Below, piece after piece: positions 24,833-33,034 of a stretch of DNA of 64,000 nucleotides. Within the stretch, counting starts at the first letter, position 1. Every line of letters begins with the position of its first letter. The position numbers and the translations under genes are program-made. This DNA is from JAHTBL01 sp038532735 (lineage in GTDB: Bacteria > Pseudomonadota > Alphaproteobacteria > Rhodobacterales > Rhodobacteraceae), in the NCBI GenBank assembly GCA_038532735.1, contig JBCBAC010000001.1:372001-436000 (forward strand), in the 5' to 3' direction. The notes under the pieces are model-generated. The model did not search any database and was not told the origin of the DNA. It saw nothing but the letters and a program-made list of their open reading frames with translations.

Positions 24833-26838
24833 ACCGCCTCTTCCTTCTCCTGATGCTGACGCTCTTTCTGGCCGCTTTGGGCAAGGATAGGGTCGATTTG
24901 TGGGTCGACCAGACGGTGCTGCCGCCCCTCGCGCTCGACACTTCGACCGAGATGCGGGATCGGAACGGCACCCTGCTGCGGGCCTATACGGTTGAGGATG
25001 GGCTTTGGCGGTTGAACACATCGCTGGATGCGGTCGACCCGGACTATATCGACATGCTGATCGCTTATGAGGACAAGCGGTTTCGTACCCATTCCGGTGT
25101 CGATCCGCTCGCGATGATGCGTGCGGCAGGGCAGGCTTTGTGGCATGGAGAGGTCGTCTCGGGCGCGTCGACGCTCACAATGCAAACGGCCCGGTTGCTG
25201 GAGCAAAGCGGCACCGGCGCGTGGTCCGGCAAGCTGCGCCAGATACGCGTTGCGCTGGCGTTGGAGCGGCGCTTGAGCAAGGACGAAATTCTTGCGCTTT
25301 ACCTAAATCGTGCGCCGTTTGGCGGCAATATTGAGGGGGTGCGGAGTGCCTCGCTTGCCTATTTCGGCAAAGAGCCGAAACGCCTAACCGACGCCGAAGC
25401 CGCACTTTTGGTTGCCCTGCCACAAGCCCCGGAAGCACGCCGCCCGGATCGTGCGCCAGAGGCGGCATTGCGAGCCCGTAAACGTGTCCTCACCCGCGCC
25501 CCGATCCCTAAAGAGGCCCGACAAGCGGCCCTTTCCGAGCCTATTCCGGCTATCCGCAATGCAATCCCGCAAATCGCGCCGCATCTGACCGACCGTTTGC
25601 GTGTAGAAGAGCCGCTGAAAGCGACGCATCACCTGACACTGGACGCGGCGTTACAACAGCGCCTGACGATCCTCGCCCGCAAAGCCCTACATGGGCATGA
25701 CCCGCACATGTCCGTCGCGCTTCTTGCCGCCGATCATCGCACCGGAGAGGTCCTCGCCTCTGTTGGGTCGGCGGGCTATAGGGCGGATGGGCGCGCAGGC
25801 TTTGTCGATATGACCCGCGCGCTACGGTCTCCCGGATCGACGCTGAAACCGCTGATCTATGGAATGGCTTTTGACAATGGTCTCGCCCACCCCGAGACCC
25901 TGATCGCGGATCGCCCCACGCAGTTTGGCACCTACGCACCGCAAAACTTCGACGGGCTCTATCGGGGGGAGTTGCGGGTTCGGGACGCGTTGCAGCTGTC
26001 CCTCAACATCCCCGTTGTAGCCCTCTCCGAGCGGCTTGGACCCAACCGCATCTATGCCAAAATGCGCCTCGCCGGGATGCGGCCCGAGTTGCCCGGGACC
26101 AACCCTGGCCTTGCCCTGTCACTCGGCGGTGTCGGTGTCAGCCTGCAGGATCTTGTCCAACTCTATGCTGGACTTGCTCAAGGCGGTCAGGCCCCGGCTT
26201 TGCGGGTCAAAACAGACACTAACTCAGCCCAAAAGCCGCGTTTTCTGCGTCCGGAGGCGGCATGGCATGTTAGCCATATCCTTGCCGGTCTGCACCCTCC
26301 GACGGGGCAGGAGCCCGGCCGGATCGCGTTCAAGACCGGCACGTCCTACGGCTACCGCGATGCCTGGGCGATTGGGTATGACGGGGCCCACGTGATTGGC
26401 GTTTGGATGGGGCGGCCAGACGGCACGCCTGTTCCCGGAGCATTCGGCGGCGATCTTGCCGCGCCAATCCTGTTTGAGGCCTTTGATCATATCGCGACGG
26501 AGCGTACTGCCTTGCCGGCGCCACCGCCTGCGACGCTGATTGTCAGCTCCGCCGAACTGCCCGCGCCTCTGCAGCGGTTCGGAAAGACGACTGCGCTGGG
26601 CAATGCGCCGGTCGTCACCTTTCCGCCGGATGGAGCCGTTCTGGAGAATGCCCAGACCCTGACCCTCAAAATCCGCGACGGCCACGCGCCGTTTACGGTT
26701 CTGCTGAACGGCGCGCCCGTTCAAACAGGCGCTCATGACCGCGATATCCAACTCGCGGGGCTGAGCCGTGGGGCGGCAACGCTATCCGTGATTGACGCGC
26801 GCGGGCAGTCCGCCCGCTCGCAAGTTTGGCTAGATTAA
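24829..26838 (+). CDS. pbpC: Penicillin-binding protein 1C
   Basis: 669 aa. N-terminal signal anchor, GT51 glycosyltransferase (YEDKRFRTHSGVDP with catalytic Glu, later RAPFGGNIEGVRSA), transpeptidase with SxxK in SPGSTLKPLIYG and KTGTSYG, and a C-terminal BiPBP_C domain (FPPDGAVLE...VLLNG). It polymerises and crosslinks peptidoglycan. Somewhat shorter than E. coli PbpC. Translationally coupled (ATGA) to alpha-2-macroglobulin; the pair is thought to mend the wall and block invading proteases together. Confidence 0.95.
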   Translation: MNRLFLLLMLTLFLAALGKDRVDLWVDQTVLPPLALDTSTEMRDRNGTLLRAYTVEDGLWRLNTSLDAVDPDYIDMLIAYEDKRFRTHSGVDPLAMMRAAGQALWHGEVVSGASTLTMQTARLLEQSGTGAWSGKLRQIRVALALERRLSKDEILALYLNRAPFGGNIEGVRSASLAYFGKEPKRLTDAEAALLVALPQAPEARRPDRAPEAALRARKRVLTRAPIPKEARQAALSEPIPAIRNAIPQIAPHLTDRLRVEEPLKATHHLTLDAALQQRLTILARKALHGHDPHMSVALLAADHRTGEVLASVGSAGYRADGRAGFVDMTRALRSPGSTLKPLIYGMAFDNGLAHPETLIADRPTQFGTYAPQNFDGLYRGELRVRDALQLSLNIPVVALSERLGPNRIYAKMRLAGMRPELPGTNPGLALSLGGVGVSLQDLVQLYAGLAQGGQAPALRVKTDTNSAQKPRFLRPEAAWHVSHILAGLHPPTGQEPGRIAFKTGTSYGYRDAWAIGYDGAHVIGVWMGRPDGTPVPGAFGGDLAAPILFEAFDHIATERTALPAPPPATLIVSSAELPAPLQRFGKTTALGNAPVVTFPPDGAVLENAQTLTLKIRDGHAPFTVLLNGAPVQTGAHDRDIQLAGLSRGAATLSVIDARGQSARSQVWLD

Positions 26839-26839
26839 A

Positions 26840-26910
26840 GCATTTCGACTTTATCGTGAGCCATCACATGAAGTCGAAACGCATGCGAAGCTAATGAATG
26901 CGCGTGCTTC
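26840..26910. repeat. Extragenic palindromic element after pbpC
   Basis: Starts 2 bp after the pbpC stop. Outer arms GCATTTCGACTT (26840-26851) and AAGTCGAAACGC (26871-26882) pair with one wobble; an inner stem GTGA-GCCA-TCAC is nested. A second smaller hairpin (GAAGC / GCTTC, 26887-26910) follows. It separates pbpC from the convergent thiolase gene and may act as a bidirectional 3' end. It resembles dispersed intergenic elements of roseobacters, but no second copy is visible in this window. Confidence 0.55.
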
Positions 26911-26953
26911 AAGACAAGCTGTGTCGCAGATTTGTCGTAAATGGCTCTAGAGT

Positions 26954-28129
26954 CTAAATCCGCTCAATTGCGAGCGCGATGCCCTGACCGCCCCCGATGC
27001 ACATCGTGATCAGCGCTTTGGAGCCCTGAATACGCTCCAGCTCATACATCGCCTTCACCGTAATGATGGCCCCTGTCGCGCCAACCGGATGGCCCAATGC
27101 AATTGCGCCCCCATTGGGGTTCACCTTGGAGGCGTCCAGCCCAAGCCCTTTGGTCACGGCCAACGCCTGTGCGGCGAAGGCCTCATTCGATTCGATGACG
27201 TCGAAATCGCCGACCGACAGCCCGGTGCGCCCCAAGAGGTTCTCTACCGCCGGGACCGGGCCGATACCCATCACTTCGGGCCGAACGCCAGCATGGGCGT
27301 AGCCCAACACGCGGAACTTCGGCGTGAGGCCCGCCTTCTCAGCCGCCTCGGCCGTGGCCAACACAACAGCGCCCGCGCCATCATTGATGCCTGAGGCGTT
27401 GCCTGCTGTGACCGTGCCGTCTTTCTGAAAAACCGTGCGCAGACCCGCCAGCTTTTCCATCGTCGTCGCCTTGGGGTGCTCGTCCACCTCAAAAGGCACC
27501 ATATCGCGCTTCACGCGCACCTCCACCGGAGTAATCTGCGATGCGAAATGCCCAGCCTCAATCGCGGCTGCGGCGCGGGTCTGGCTTTCCAGCGCGAAGG
27601 CATCCTGTTGTTCGCGGGTGACGTCATGCTCTGCCGCGACATTCTCGGCGGTGACACCCATATGGCCTGTGCCAAACGGGCAGTTCAACGCGCCAAGCAT
27701 CATGTCGACCGCACCCACATCACCCATCTTTTGGCCGAACCGCGCCGCAGGCAGCGCATAGGGCGCGCGGCTCATGCTTTCGGCGCCGCCGGCCAGACCG
27801 AAAGCAGCATCGCCCATCGACAGCGACTGGATGACCGAGACAATCGCCTGCACGCCCGACCCGCAAAGCCGATTCACATTCATCGCAGGCACCGTGTCCG
27901 GCACGCCGGCCTGCATCGCGGCGACGCGTGACAAATACATATCGCGCGGCTCTGTATTGATGACATGGCCGAAGACCACGCTTCCCACCTGACCGCCTTC
28001 GACGCCTGCACGCTCCATTGCGGCGTTGGCCGCGACTGTGCCCAGATCAATCGGGGTCGTGCCTGCGAGCGATCCCCCAAATGTGCCAATTGCGGTCCGT
28101 GCGCCGCCGAGAATTACGATATCGGTCAT
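26954..28129 (-). CDS. Acetyl-CoA acetyltransferase / beta-ketothiolase
   Basis: 391 aa thiolase. Catalytic Cys89 (NRLCGSG), His347 (GGAIALGHPVGATG) and Cys377 (CIGGGQG) are all in place; length is standard. Biosynthetic-type or BktB-like enzymes of this form condense acetyl-CoA units or cleave 3-ketoacyl-CoA. No phaB, phaC or fatty-acid oxidation gene is adjacent, so the pathway is unclear. Divergent from tdh across a promoter region containing a 22-bp-spaced direct repeat. Confidence 0.92.
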   Translation of the reverse strand: MTDIVILGGARTAIGTFGGSLAGTTPIDLGTVAANAAMERAGVEGGQVGSVVFGHVINTEPRDMYLSRVAAMQAGVPDTVPAMNVNRLCGSGVQAIVSVIQSLSMGDAAFGLAGGAESMSRAPYALPAARFGQKMGDVGAVDMMLGALNCPFGTGHMGVTAENVAAEHDVTREQQDAFALESQTRAAAAIEAGHFASQITPVEVRVKRDMVPFEVDEHPKATTMEKLAGLRTVFQKDGTVTAGNASGINDGAGAVVLATAEAAEKAGLTPKFRVLGYAHAGVRPEVMGIGPVPAVENLLGRTGLSVGDFDVIESNEAFAAQALAVTKGLGLDASKVNPNGGAIALGHPVGATGAIITVKAMYELERIQGSKALITMCIGGGQGIALAIERI

Positions 28130-28146
28130 GTGACTCCTCCAATATG

Positions 28147-28178
28147 TGTCGCAAGTTATCCCGCGTGATGTCGCAAGT
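28147..28178. promoter_or_regulatory. Direct repeat TGTCGCAAGT, 22 bp apart, in the thiolase/tdh promoter region
   Basis: TGTCGCAAGT occurs at 28147-28156 and 28169-28178, exactly 22 bp (two helical turns) apart, 17 bp upstream of the thiolase start and 51 bp upstream of tdh. Same-face spacing suggests a protein-binding site controlling one or both genes. No known regulator motif is recognised. Confidence 0.4.
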
Positions 28179-28229
28179 AACTATGACGTCGCGTCGGGCA
28201 ATGTCATGATCAGGATCAAGGAGGATGCG

Positions 28230-29267
28230 ATGAGCAACCAGATGAAAGCCCTGATGAAGGACGCGCCTGTCGAAGGGCTGTCACTGGTGCGCGCGCCCGT
28301 ACCGGAGATCGGCCCGGATGATGTGTTGATCCGCGTGCGCAAGACGGGCGTGTGCGGCACTGATATTCACATCTGGAACTGGGACAGCTGGGCCGAAAGC
28401 GCGGTGCCTTTGCCGCTGATCACAGGTCACGAATTCGCAGGCGAGATTGTCGAGCTTGGCCGTAACGCAACCGATCTGAGCATCGGTCAGCGCGTCTCGG
28501 GCGAGGGGCATCTGATCGGGAGGTCGTCCCGTGCCAGCCGGGCGGGGCGCTTTCATCTGGACCCGGAAACGCGCGGGATCGGGGTGAATGAGCAAGGCGC
28601 TTTCGCTGAGTATCTGAAATTGCCTGCCTTCAACGTGGTGCCGCTGCCCGATGACATCTCCGACGAGATCGGTGCAATCCTTGATCCGTTGGGCAACGCC
28701 GTGCACACCGCACTGAGTTTCGATCTGGTGGGCGAGGATGTCCTGATCACTGGCGCTGGCCCAATCGGCATCATGGCCGCCGCCGTCGCCCGCCATGTGG
28801 GCGCGCGGCATGTGGTGATCACCGATATCAACGCGGATCGTCTGAAGCTGGCGGAGGAGGTCACGGACGTGACCCCTGTTAATGTCGCCAATGAAGACCT
28901 GAACGATGTGCGCGCGCGTCTGAAGATGACCGAAGGGTTCGATGTCGGGCTGGAGATGTCGGGCAATCAGCGCGCACTGGATCAGATGGTGGAGGCGTTG
29001 GTGATGGGCGGTCGCATCGCGCTTTTGGGCATTCCGCCGGGCAAAAGCCCCGTCGATTGGTCGCGCATTATGTTCAAGGCGATCACCATCAAGGGTGTCT
29101 ACGGGCGCGAGATTTTTGAGACCTGGTACAAGATGATCGCGATGCTGCAAAACGGGCTGGATGTGAGCCGTGTGATCACCCATCGCTTCGCCGCTGATGA
29201 CTACGCGGAAGGCTTTGCCGCGATGAAATCCGGCAGCAGCGGGAAGGTCGTGCTGGACTGGGGTTAA
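28230..29267 (+). CDS. tdh: L-threonine 3-dehydrogenase lacking the structural-zinc cysteines
   Basis: 345 aa from the ATG after AAGGAGG; the longer in-frame start at 28146 is rejected. Colinear with E. coli Tdh: catalytic zinc Cys in KTGVCGTDIHIWNWD and His-Glu in ITGHEFAGE, FDLVGEDVL, NAD fold GAGPIGIMAAAVA, FETWYKM. It oxidises threonine to 2-amino-3-ketobutyrate. The structural zinc lobe, CGHCRNC...C in E. coli, reads GRSSRASRAGRFHLD here, so all four cysteines are replaced without any frameshift. No kbl gene is adjacent. The TAA is interleaved with that of the convergent phosphatase gene. Confidence 0.9.
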   Translation: MSNQMKALMKDAPVEGLSLVRAPVPEIGPDDVLIRVRKTGVCGTDIHIWNWDSWAESAVPLPLITGHEFAGEIVELGRNATDLSIGQRVSGEGHLIGRSSRASRAGRFHLDPETRGIGVNEQGAFAEYLKLPAFNVVPLPDDISDEIGAILDPLGNAVHTALSFDLVGEDVLITGAGPIGIMAAAVARHVGARHVVITDINADRLKLAEEVTDVTPVNVANEDLNDVRARLKMTEGFDVGLEMSGNQRALDQMVEALVMGGRIALLGIPPGKSPVDWSRIMFKAITIKGVYGREIFETWYKMIAMLQNGLDVSRVITHRFAADDYAEGFAAMKSGSSGKVVLDWG

Positions 29268-29983
29268 GGTTTTAGCGGCACGCGGCCGCTATCCGTCAGA
29301 ACCCAGCAATCGCGTCCTTCAAACACCGCCGCCGTTAACGGCCTGCCGAACCCCGCGCCCCCATCCAGATCGACGCGATTTCCAAAATGCTGGGGGGCGT
29401 CTAGCGCGGTGTGCCCATGGACGACCAAGCGCCCGTAATCGCGCGGATCATTGTGGAATTCGTCGCGAATCCAGAGCAGGTCTTCCTCGTTCTGCTCCTC
29501 CAGCGGGATACCGGGGCGGAGGCCTGCATGCGCGCAGATCAGATCTTCGGTCACATGCAGCGTGGGCAACCCTTTGATAAACGCGATATGTGCCTCCGGC
29601 ACCTTGGCGCAGGCCTCTGCGTGGATGTCTTCCAAAGGCCGACTGTTCGACATATCCACGCCGTAAGAGGCCAGCGTAGCGTTGCCGCCGATGCGCTGGT
29701 CAAACCAGGTATAGCCTGCGCGCATCTTCGGATCGCGGTAGGTCGGATCAGCGACGAAATCGACCAGATAGCGGTCATGATTGCCTTTCAGGGCTACCCA
29801 ATCGCGCCCCTCAGCAATTCCATCGAAAAGCGTTTGAACTACACTGCGGCTCTCGGGCCCACGGTCGATGTAATCGCCCAGAAAGACGACTGAAGCCATC
29901 GGTCCGCCATCGGCTTCAATCCGCTCCAAAGCTATATCAAGCTGATCTTTGTGTCCGTGGATATCCCCAACGCAATACAGCAT
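29264..29983 (-). CDS. Calcineurin-like metallophosphoesterase (PPP / diadenosine tetraphosphatase-like)
   Basis: 239 aa. Motifs GDIHGH, GDYIDRGPES, GNHDR and later a VHGHTA box place it in the PPP-type phosphoesterases that include lambda phosphatase, PrpE and ApaH. Function may be protein phosphatase or Ap4A hydrolase. SD CGAGGA precedes the ATG. It follows the serA terminator on the same strand, so it is either read by leakage or has its own promoter at the serA 3' end. Confidence 0.85.
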   Translation of the reverse strand: MLYCVGDIHGHKDQLDIALERIEADGGPMASVVFLGDYIDRGPESRSVVQTLFDGIAEGRDWVALKGNHDRYLVDFVADPTYRDPKMRAGYTWFDQRIGGNATLASYGVDMSNSRPLEDIHAEACAKVPEAHIAFIKGLPTLHVTEDLICAHAGLRPGIPLEEQNEEDLLWIRDEFHNDPRDYGRLVVHGHTALDAPQHFGNRVDLDGGAGFGRPLTAAVFEGRDCWVLTDSGRVPLKP

Positions 29984-30001
29984 CTGACGGTCCTCGAAAT
30001 G

Positions 30002-30026
30002 AAAAGGGCGACCCGAAGGCCGCCCT
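30002..30026 (-). terminator. serA intrinsic terminator
   Basis: Read on the minus strand: AGGGCGGCC, UUCG tetraloop, GGTCGCCCT, then TTTTC. The 9-bp stem has one G.U pair. It starts 11 bp after the serA stop. Confidence 0.9.
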
Positions 30027-30037
30027 GTCTCTTGGCG

Positions 30038-31633
30038 TTAGGCCACGTCGAATTGCAAGGGTTTGACTTGCGTGAACTTGCCAGTGTCTTCCAACTGCTT
30101 GAGGATCGGAGCCGCGACCGGTTCGTCGATGTAGAGCAAGGCAATCGCCTCCCCTCCGGCTTCGTTGCGGCCCAAGGTAAAGTTCGCGATATTGACGTTG
30201 TTTTGCCCCATCGTCTGCCCCAAAAGGCCAATGATTCCGGGTGCATCTTCGTTTGTCGTGTAAAGCATATGCGCCCCGATTTCGGCGTCGATATTGATGC
30301 CTTTGATCTGAATGAAACGCGGTTTGCCGTCGCTGAAGACCGTCCCACCGATGGAGCGTTCCCGCTTGTCGGTCACCACGGTCACCTTGATATAGCCGTC
30401 AAATGCGCCGGATTTGTCCTGGTTCGTGGTCGAGATTTTGATGCCCCGCTCTTTCGCTATGACGGGGGCCGAGACCATGTTCACGTCCGGGTTCGTGCGC
30501 TTCATGATCCCAGCCACGACGGAGCAGTTCAGCGCCTCCAGATTCATTTGCGCGACGGAGCCGTCATAGAGGATGTTGATCGCCTTGATCGGCTCGTCTG
30601 TCATCTGCCCGATGAACGCGCCCAGATGGTCGGCGAGCTTGATCCACGGGCCCATGACCTTCGCTTCCTCTGCCGTCACGGACGGCATGTTCAGCGCGTT
30701 GGTGACAGCGCCCGTCAGCAGATAATCCGACATTTGTTCAGCGACTTGCAGGGCCACGTTTTCCTGCGCCTCGGTCGTGGCGGCACCCAAGTGGGGCGTT
30801 ACGACGACATTGGGCAGGTTGAACAGCGGGCTTTCGGTGGCGGGTTCGACCGCGAAGACATCAAAGGCAGCCCCGGCGACATGACCGGATTTAAGCGCCT
30901 CTGCCAAAGCCTCTTCATCGACCAGACCACCGCGGGCGCAGTTGATGATACGCACGCCTTTTTTCATGGTCGCAATGCGCTCAGCCGTCAGCATATTTGC
31001 GGTCTGTTCGGTCTTGGGAACGTGCAGCGTGATGAAATCAGCGCGGGGCAGAAGCTCTTCCAGCTCGACCTTTTCGACGCCCATTTTCGCTGCCTTCTCT
31101 TCGCTCAGGAAGGGGTCATAGGCGATGACTTTCATCTTCAAGCCGCGGGCGCGGTCGCAAACGATGCCGCCGATGTTGCCAGCGCCAATCACACCCAGCG
31201 TCTTGTTGGTCAGCTCGACCCCCATGAACCGGGATTTTTCCCATTTGCCAGCGTGGGTTGAGGCGTTCGCCTCGGGAATTTGACGGGCGACGGCCATCAT
31301 CATGGCAATCGCATGTTCGGCGGTGGTGATCATGTTGCCGAAAGGTGTGTTCATCACGATCACACCTTTTTTGGAGGCGGCTTCGCGGTCAACATTGTCG
31401 ACGCCGATCCCGGCGCGGCCGATGACTTTGAGGTTGTCAGCCGCTGCAAGGATCTTCTCCGTCACCTTGGTGGCAGAGCGGATCGCGAGGCCATCATATT
31501 GGCCGATCACCTCAAGCAGGCGGTCTTTGTCTTTGCCGAGACCAGGCTCGAAATCGACATCAATGCCGCGGTCGCGGAAGATCTGAACAGCGGTTTCCGA
31601 CAGCTTGTCAGAGACGAGAACTTTGGGGGCCAT
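30038..31633 (-). CDS. serA: D-3-phosphoglycerate dehydrogenase
   Basis: 531 aa from MAPKVLVSDKLSE; the upstream in-frame extension through the serC-serA gap is rejected, and AAAGGAGCG precedes this ATG. Long (type I) SerA: catalytic and NAD-binding domains (GAGNIGGIVCDRARG, LHVPKTEQT, NCARGGLVDEEAL, PHLGAATTEAQ with catalytic His), an intervening ASB domain, and a C-terminal ACT domain (HMLYTTNEDAPGIIGLLGQ). First step of serine synthesis. Downstream of serC on the same strand. Confidence 0.96.
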   Translation of the reverse strand: MAPKVLVSDKLSETAVQIFRDRGIDVDFEPGLGKDKDRLLEVIGQYDGLAIRSATKVTEKILAAADNLKVIGRAGIGVDNVDREAASKKGVIVMNTPFGNMITTAEHAIAMMMAVARQIPEANASTHAGKWEKSRFMGVELTNKTLGVIGAGNIGGIVCDRARGLKMKVIAYDPFLSEEKAAKMGVEKVELEELLPRADFITLHVPKTEQTANMLTAERIATMKKGVRIINCARGGLVDEEALAEALKSGHVAGAAFDVFAVEPATESPLFNLPNVVVTPHLGAATTEAQENVALQVAEQMSDYLLTGAVTNALNMPSVTAEEAKVMGPWIKLADHLGAFIGQMTDEPIKAINILYDGSVAQMNLEALNCSVVAGIMKRTNPDVNMVSAPVIAKERGIKISTTNQDKSGAFDGYIKVTVVTDKRERSIGGTVFSDGKPRFIQIKGINIDAEIGAHMLYTTNEDAPGIIGLLGQTMGQNNVNIANFTLGRNEAGGEAIALLYIDEPVAAPILKQLEDTGKFTQVKPLQFDVA

Positions 31634-31659
31634 GTGGCGCTCCTTTTGGGTAAACAAAG

Positions 31660-31709
31660 CATATGGACCAGGTGCAGGTCCGATATGGTTTCGATATGTA
31701 TTGGATATG
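31660..31709. promoter_or_regulatory. ATATG repeats at 11-bp phase between serC and serA
   Basis: GATATG occurs at 31682, 31693 and 31704, exactly 11 bp apart, as part of an 11-bp unit (CGATATGGTTT, CGATATGTATT, GGATATGCATA). CATATG at 31660 sits two more units away in the same phase. Helically phased repeats in an intergenic gap usually mark a cooperative protein-binding site or curved DNA, suggesting a separate serA promoter. Confidence 0.45.
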
Positions 31710-31721
31710 CATAAACGCGGA

Positions 31722-32876
31722 TCAGGCCGCTGCTTTTTGCGCCTCGATCTCGGTCTCGAAAGCCCATGCGAGCCACGGCAACATCGCCTCGATATCCGAG
31801 GTCTCAATCGTACCGCCGCACCAGATCCGCAGACCGGCGGGGGCGTCACGATAGGCGCCGATATCCAGCGCGATGCCTTCGGCTTCCAACCGTTTGGCGA
31901 CGGCCTTGGCGAAGGCGGCGCCATCGGTGATGCGCGCGTCGGTGAACTTCAGACAGACCGAGGTGTTGGAGCGTGTCGCGGGATCAACGGCGAGGTTGTC
32001 GATCCAATCGTTCGCCTCGCAGAAATCCCAAACCGCTTTCGCATTCGCATCGGCGCGGGCGATCAGGCCTTTGAGCCCGCCTACCGATTTCGCCCAGTCG
32101 AGCGCGAAGAGGTAATCCTCAACACAGAGCATGGAGGGCGTGTTGATCGTGGCGCCGCTGAAAATGCCGTCGATCAGCTTGCCGCCTTTGGTCAGGCGGA
32201 AAATCTTCGGCAGGGGCCATGCGGGGGTATAGCTTTCCAGCCGCTCCACCGCGCGGGGGGAGAGGATCAGGATGCCGTGGGCCGCTTCGCCACCCAGCAC
32301 CTTTTGCCAGCTGAAGGTCGTGACATCGAGCTTGTCCCACGGCAGGTCCATCGCGAAGGCGGCGGAGGTCGCATCGCACAGCGTCAGACCCGCACGATCC
32401 GCAGGGATCGCGTCGCCATTGGGTAGGCGCACGCCAGAGGTCGTGCCGTTCCACGTAAAGCAAACGTCCTTGTCGAAATCGAGCGTCGCGAAGTCGACGA
32501 TTTCGCCATATTCGGCAGTAATCGTCTCTGCTTCGATCTTGAGTTGCTTGACCGCGTCGGTGACCCAACCGGCCCCGAAGCTCTCCCAGGCGACCATCTG
32601 CGCGGGGCGTTCACCCAGCAGCGACCACATCGCCATCTCATAGGCACCGGTGTCAGAAGCAGGCACGATGCCGATCTTGTAATCGGCTGGCACGCCCAGA
32701 ACGTCGCGCGTCGTCTCGATCGCGGCTTTCAGCTTGTCTTTGCCGACAGCTGCGCGGTGCGAGCGGCCCAAGGGGGCGTCGGCCAAAGCGTCGAGCGTCC
32801 ATGTGGGGGGTTTGGCGCAGGGGCCAGAGGAAAAACGCGGGTTAGCCGGCCGCGTGCCGGGTGTCTTAATAGCCAT
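31722..32876 (-). CDS. serC: Phosphoserine aminotransferase
   Basis: 384 aa from MAIKTPGTRPANPRFSSGPCAKPP, the typical alphaproteobacterial SerC start; a longer in-frame start would run into the leader RNA. PLP lysine lies in TFSWQKVLGGEAAHG; TSGVRLP and SATINTPSMLCVED-type segments are also present. It converts 3-phosphohydroxypyruvate to phosphoserine. Followed by serA on the same strand and divergent from serB, so the three serine biosynthesis genes are together. Confidence 0.95.
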   Translation of the reverse strand: MAIKTPGTRPANPRFSSGPCAKPPTWTLDALADAPLGRSHRAAVGKDKLKAAIETTRDVLGVPADYKIGIVPASDTGAYEMAMWSLLGERPAQMVAWESFGAGWVTDAVKQLKIEAETITAEYGEIVDFATLDFDKDVCFTWNGTTSGVRLPNGDAIPADRAGLTLCDATSAAFAMDLPWDKLDVTTFSWQKVLGGEAAHGILILSPRAVERLESYTPAWPLPKIFRLTKGGKLIDGIFSGATINTPSMLCVEDYLFALDWAKSVGGLKGLIARADANAKAVWDFCEANDWIDNLAVDPATRSNTSVCLKFTDARITDGAAFAKAVAKRLEAEGIALDIGAYRDAPAGLRIWCGGTIETSDIEAMLPWLAWAFETEIEAQKAAA

Positions 32877-32886
32877 TGATGCTACC

Positions 32887-32950
32887 CTTCCAGATAAGCG
32901 CCTCTCGTTGGGGAGAGGTGTCCCACCTGCGGCTTTACGGCCCGCCACAC
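32887..32950 (-). ncRNA. Candidate serC-motif leader RNA
   Basis: The alphaproteobacterial serC RNA motif is found just before serC, and this leader has fitting structure. Two helices are mutually exclusive: AGGTG-GGA-CACCT (32916-32928) and CCTCTC / GAGAGG (32901-32918) share 32916-32918. A GGC...GCC-type hairpin (about 32931-32947) lies upstream. The second helix ends about 25 nt before the start codon. I infer family membership from position and fold, not from an alignment. Confidence 0.55.
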
Positions 32951-33034
32951 GCTTTCACAACAGCAAAAATGTCGCTATAGCGCCGCTCAATCGTCTTTTT
33001 GCGACCTGTCCTGTCACTATCGGAAACTTCCTTA

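Noticed and set aside
28500..28600. Frameshift as an explanation for missing Tdh cysteines
   Set aside because: Residues on both sides align in the same frame without a gap, so the cysteines are substituted rather than shifted out.
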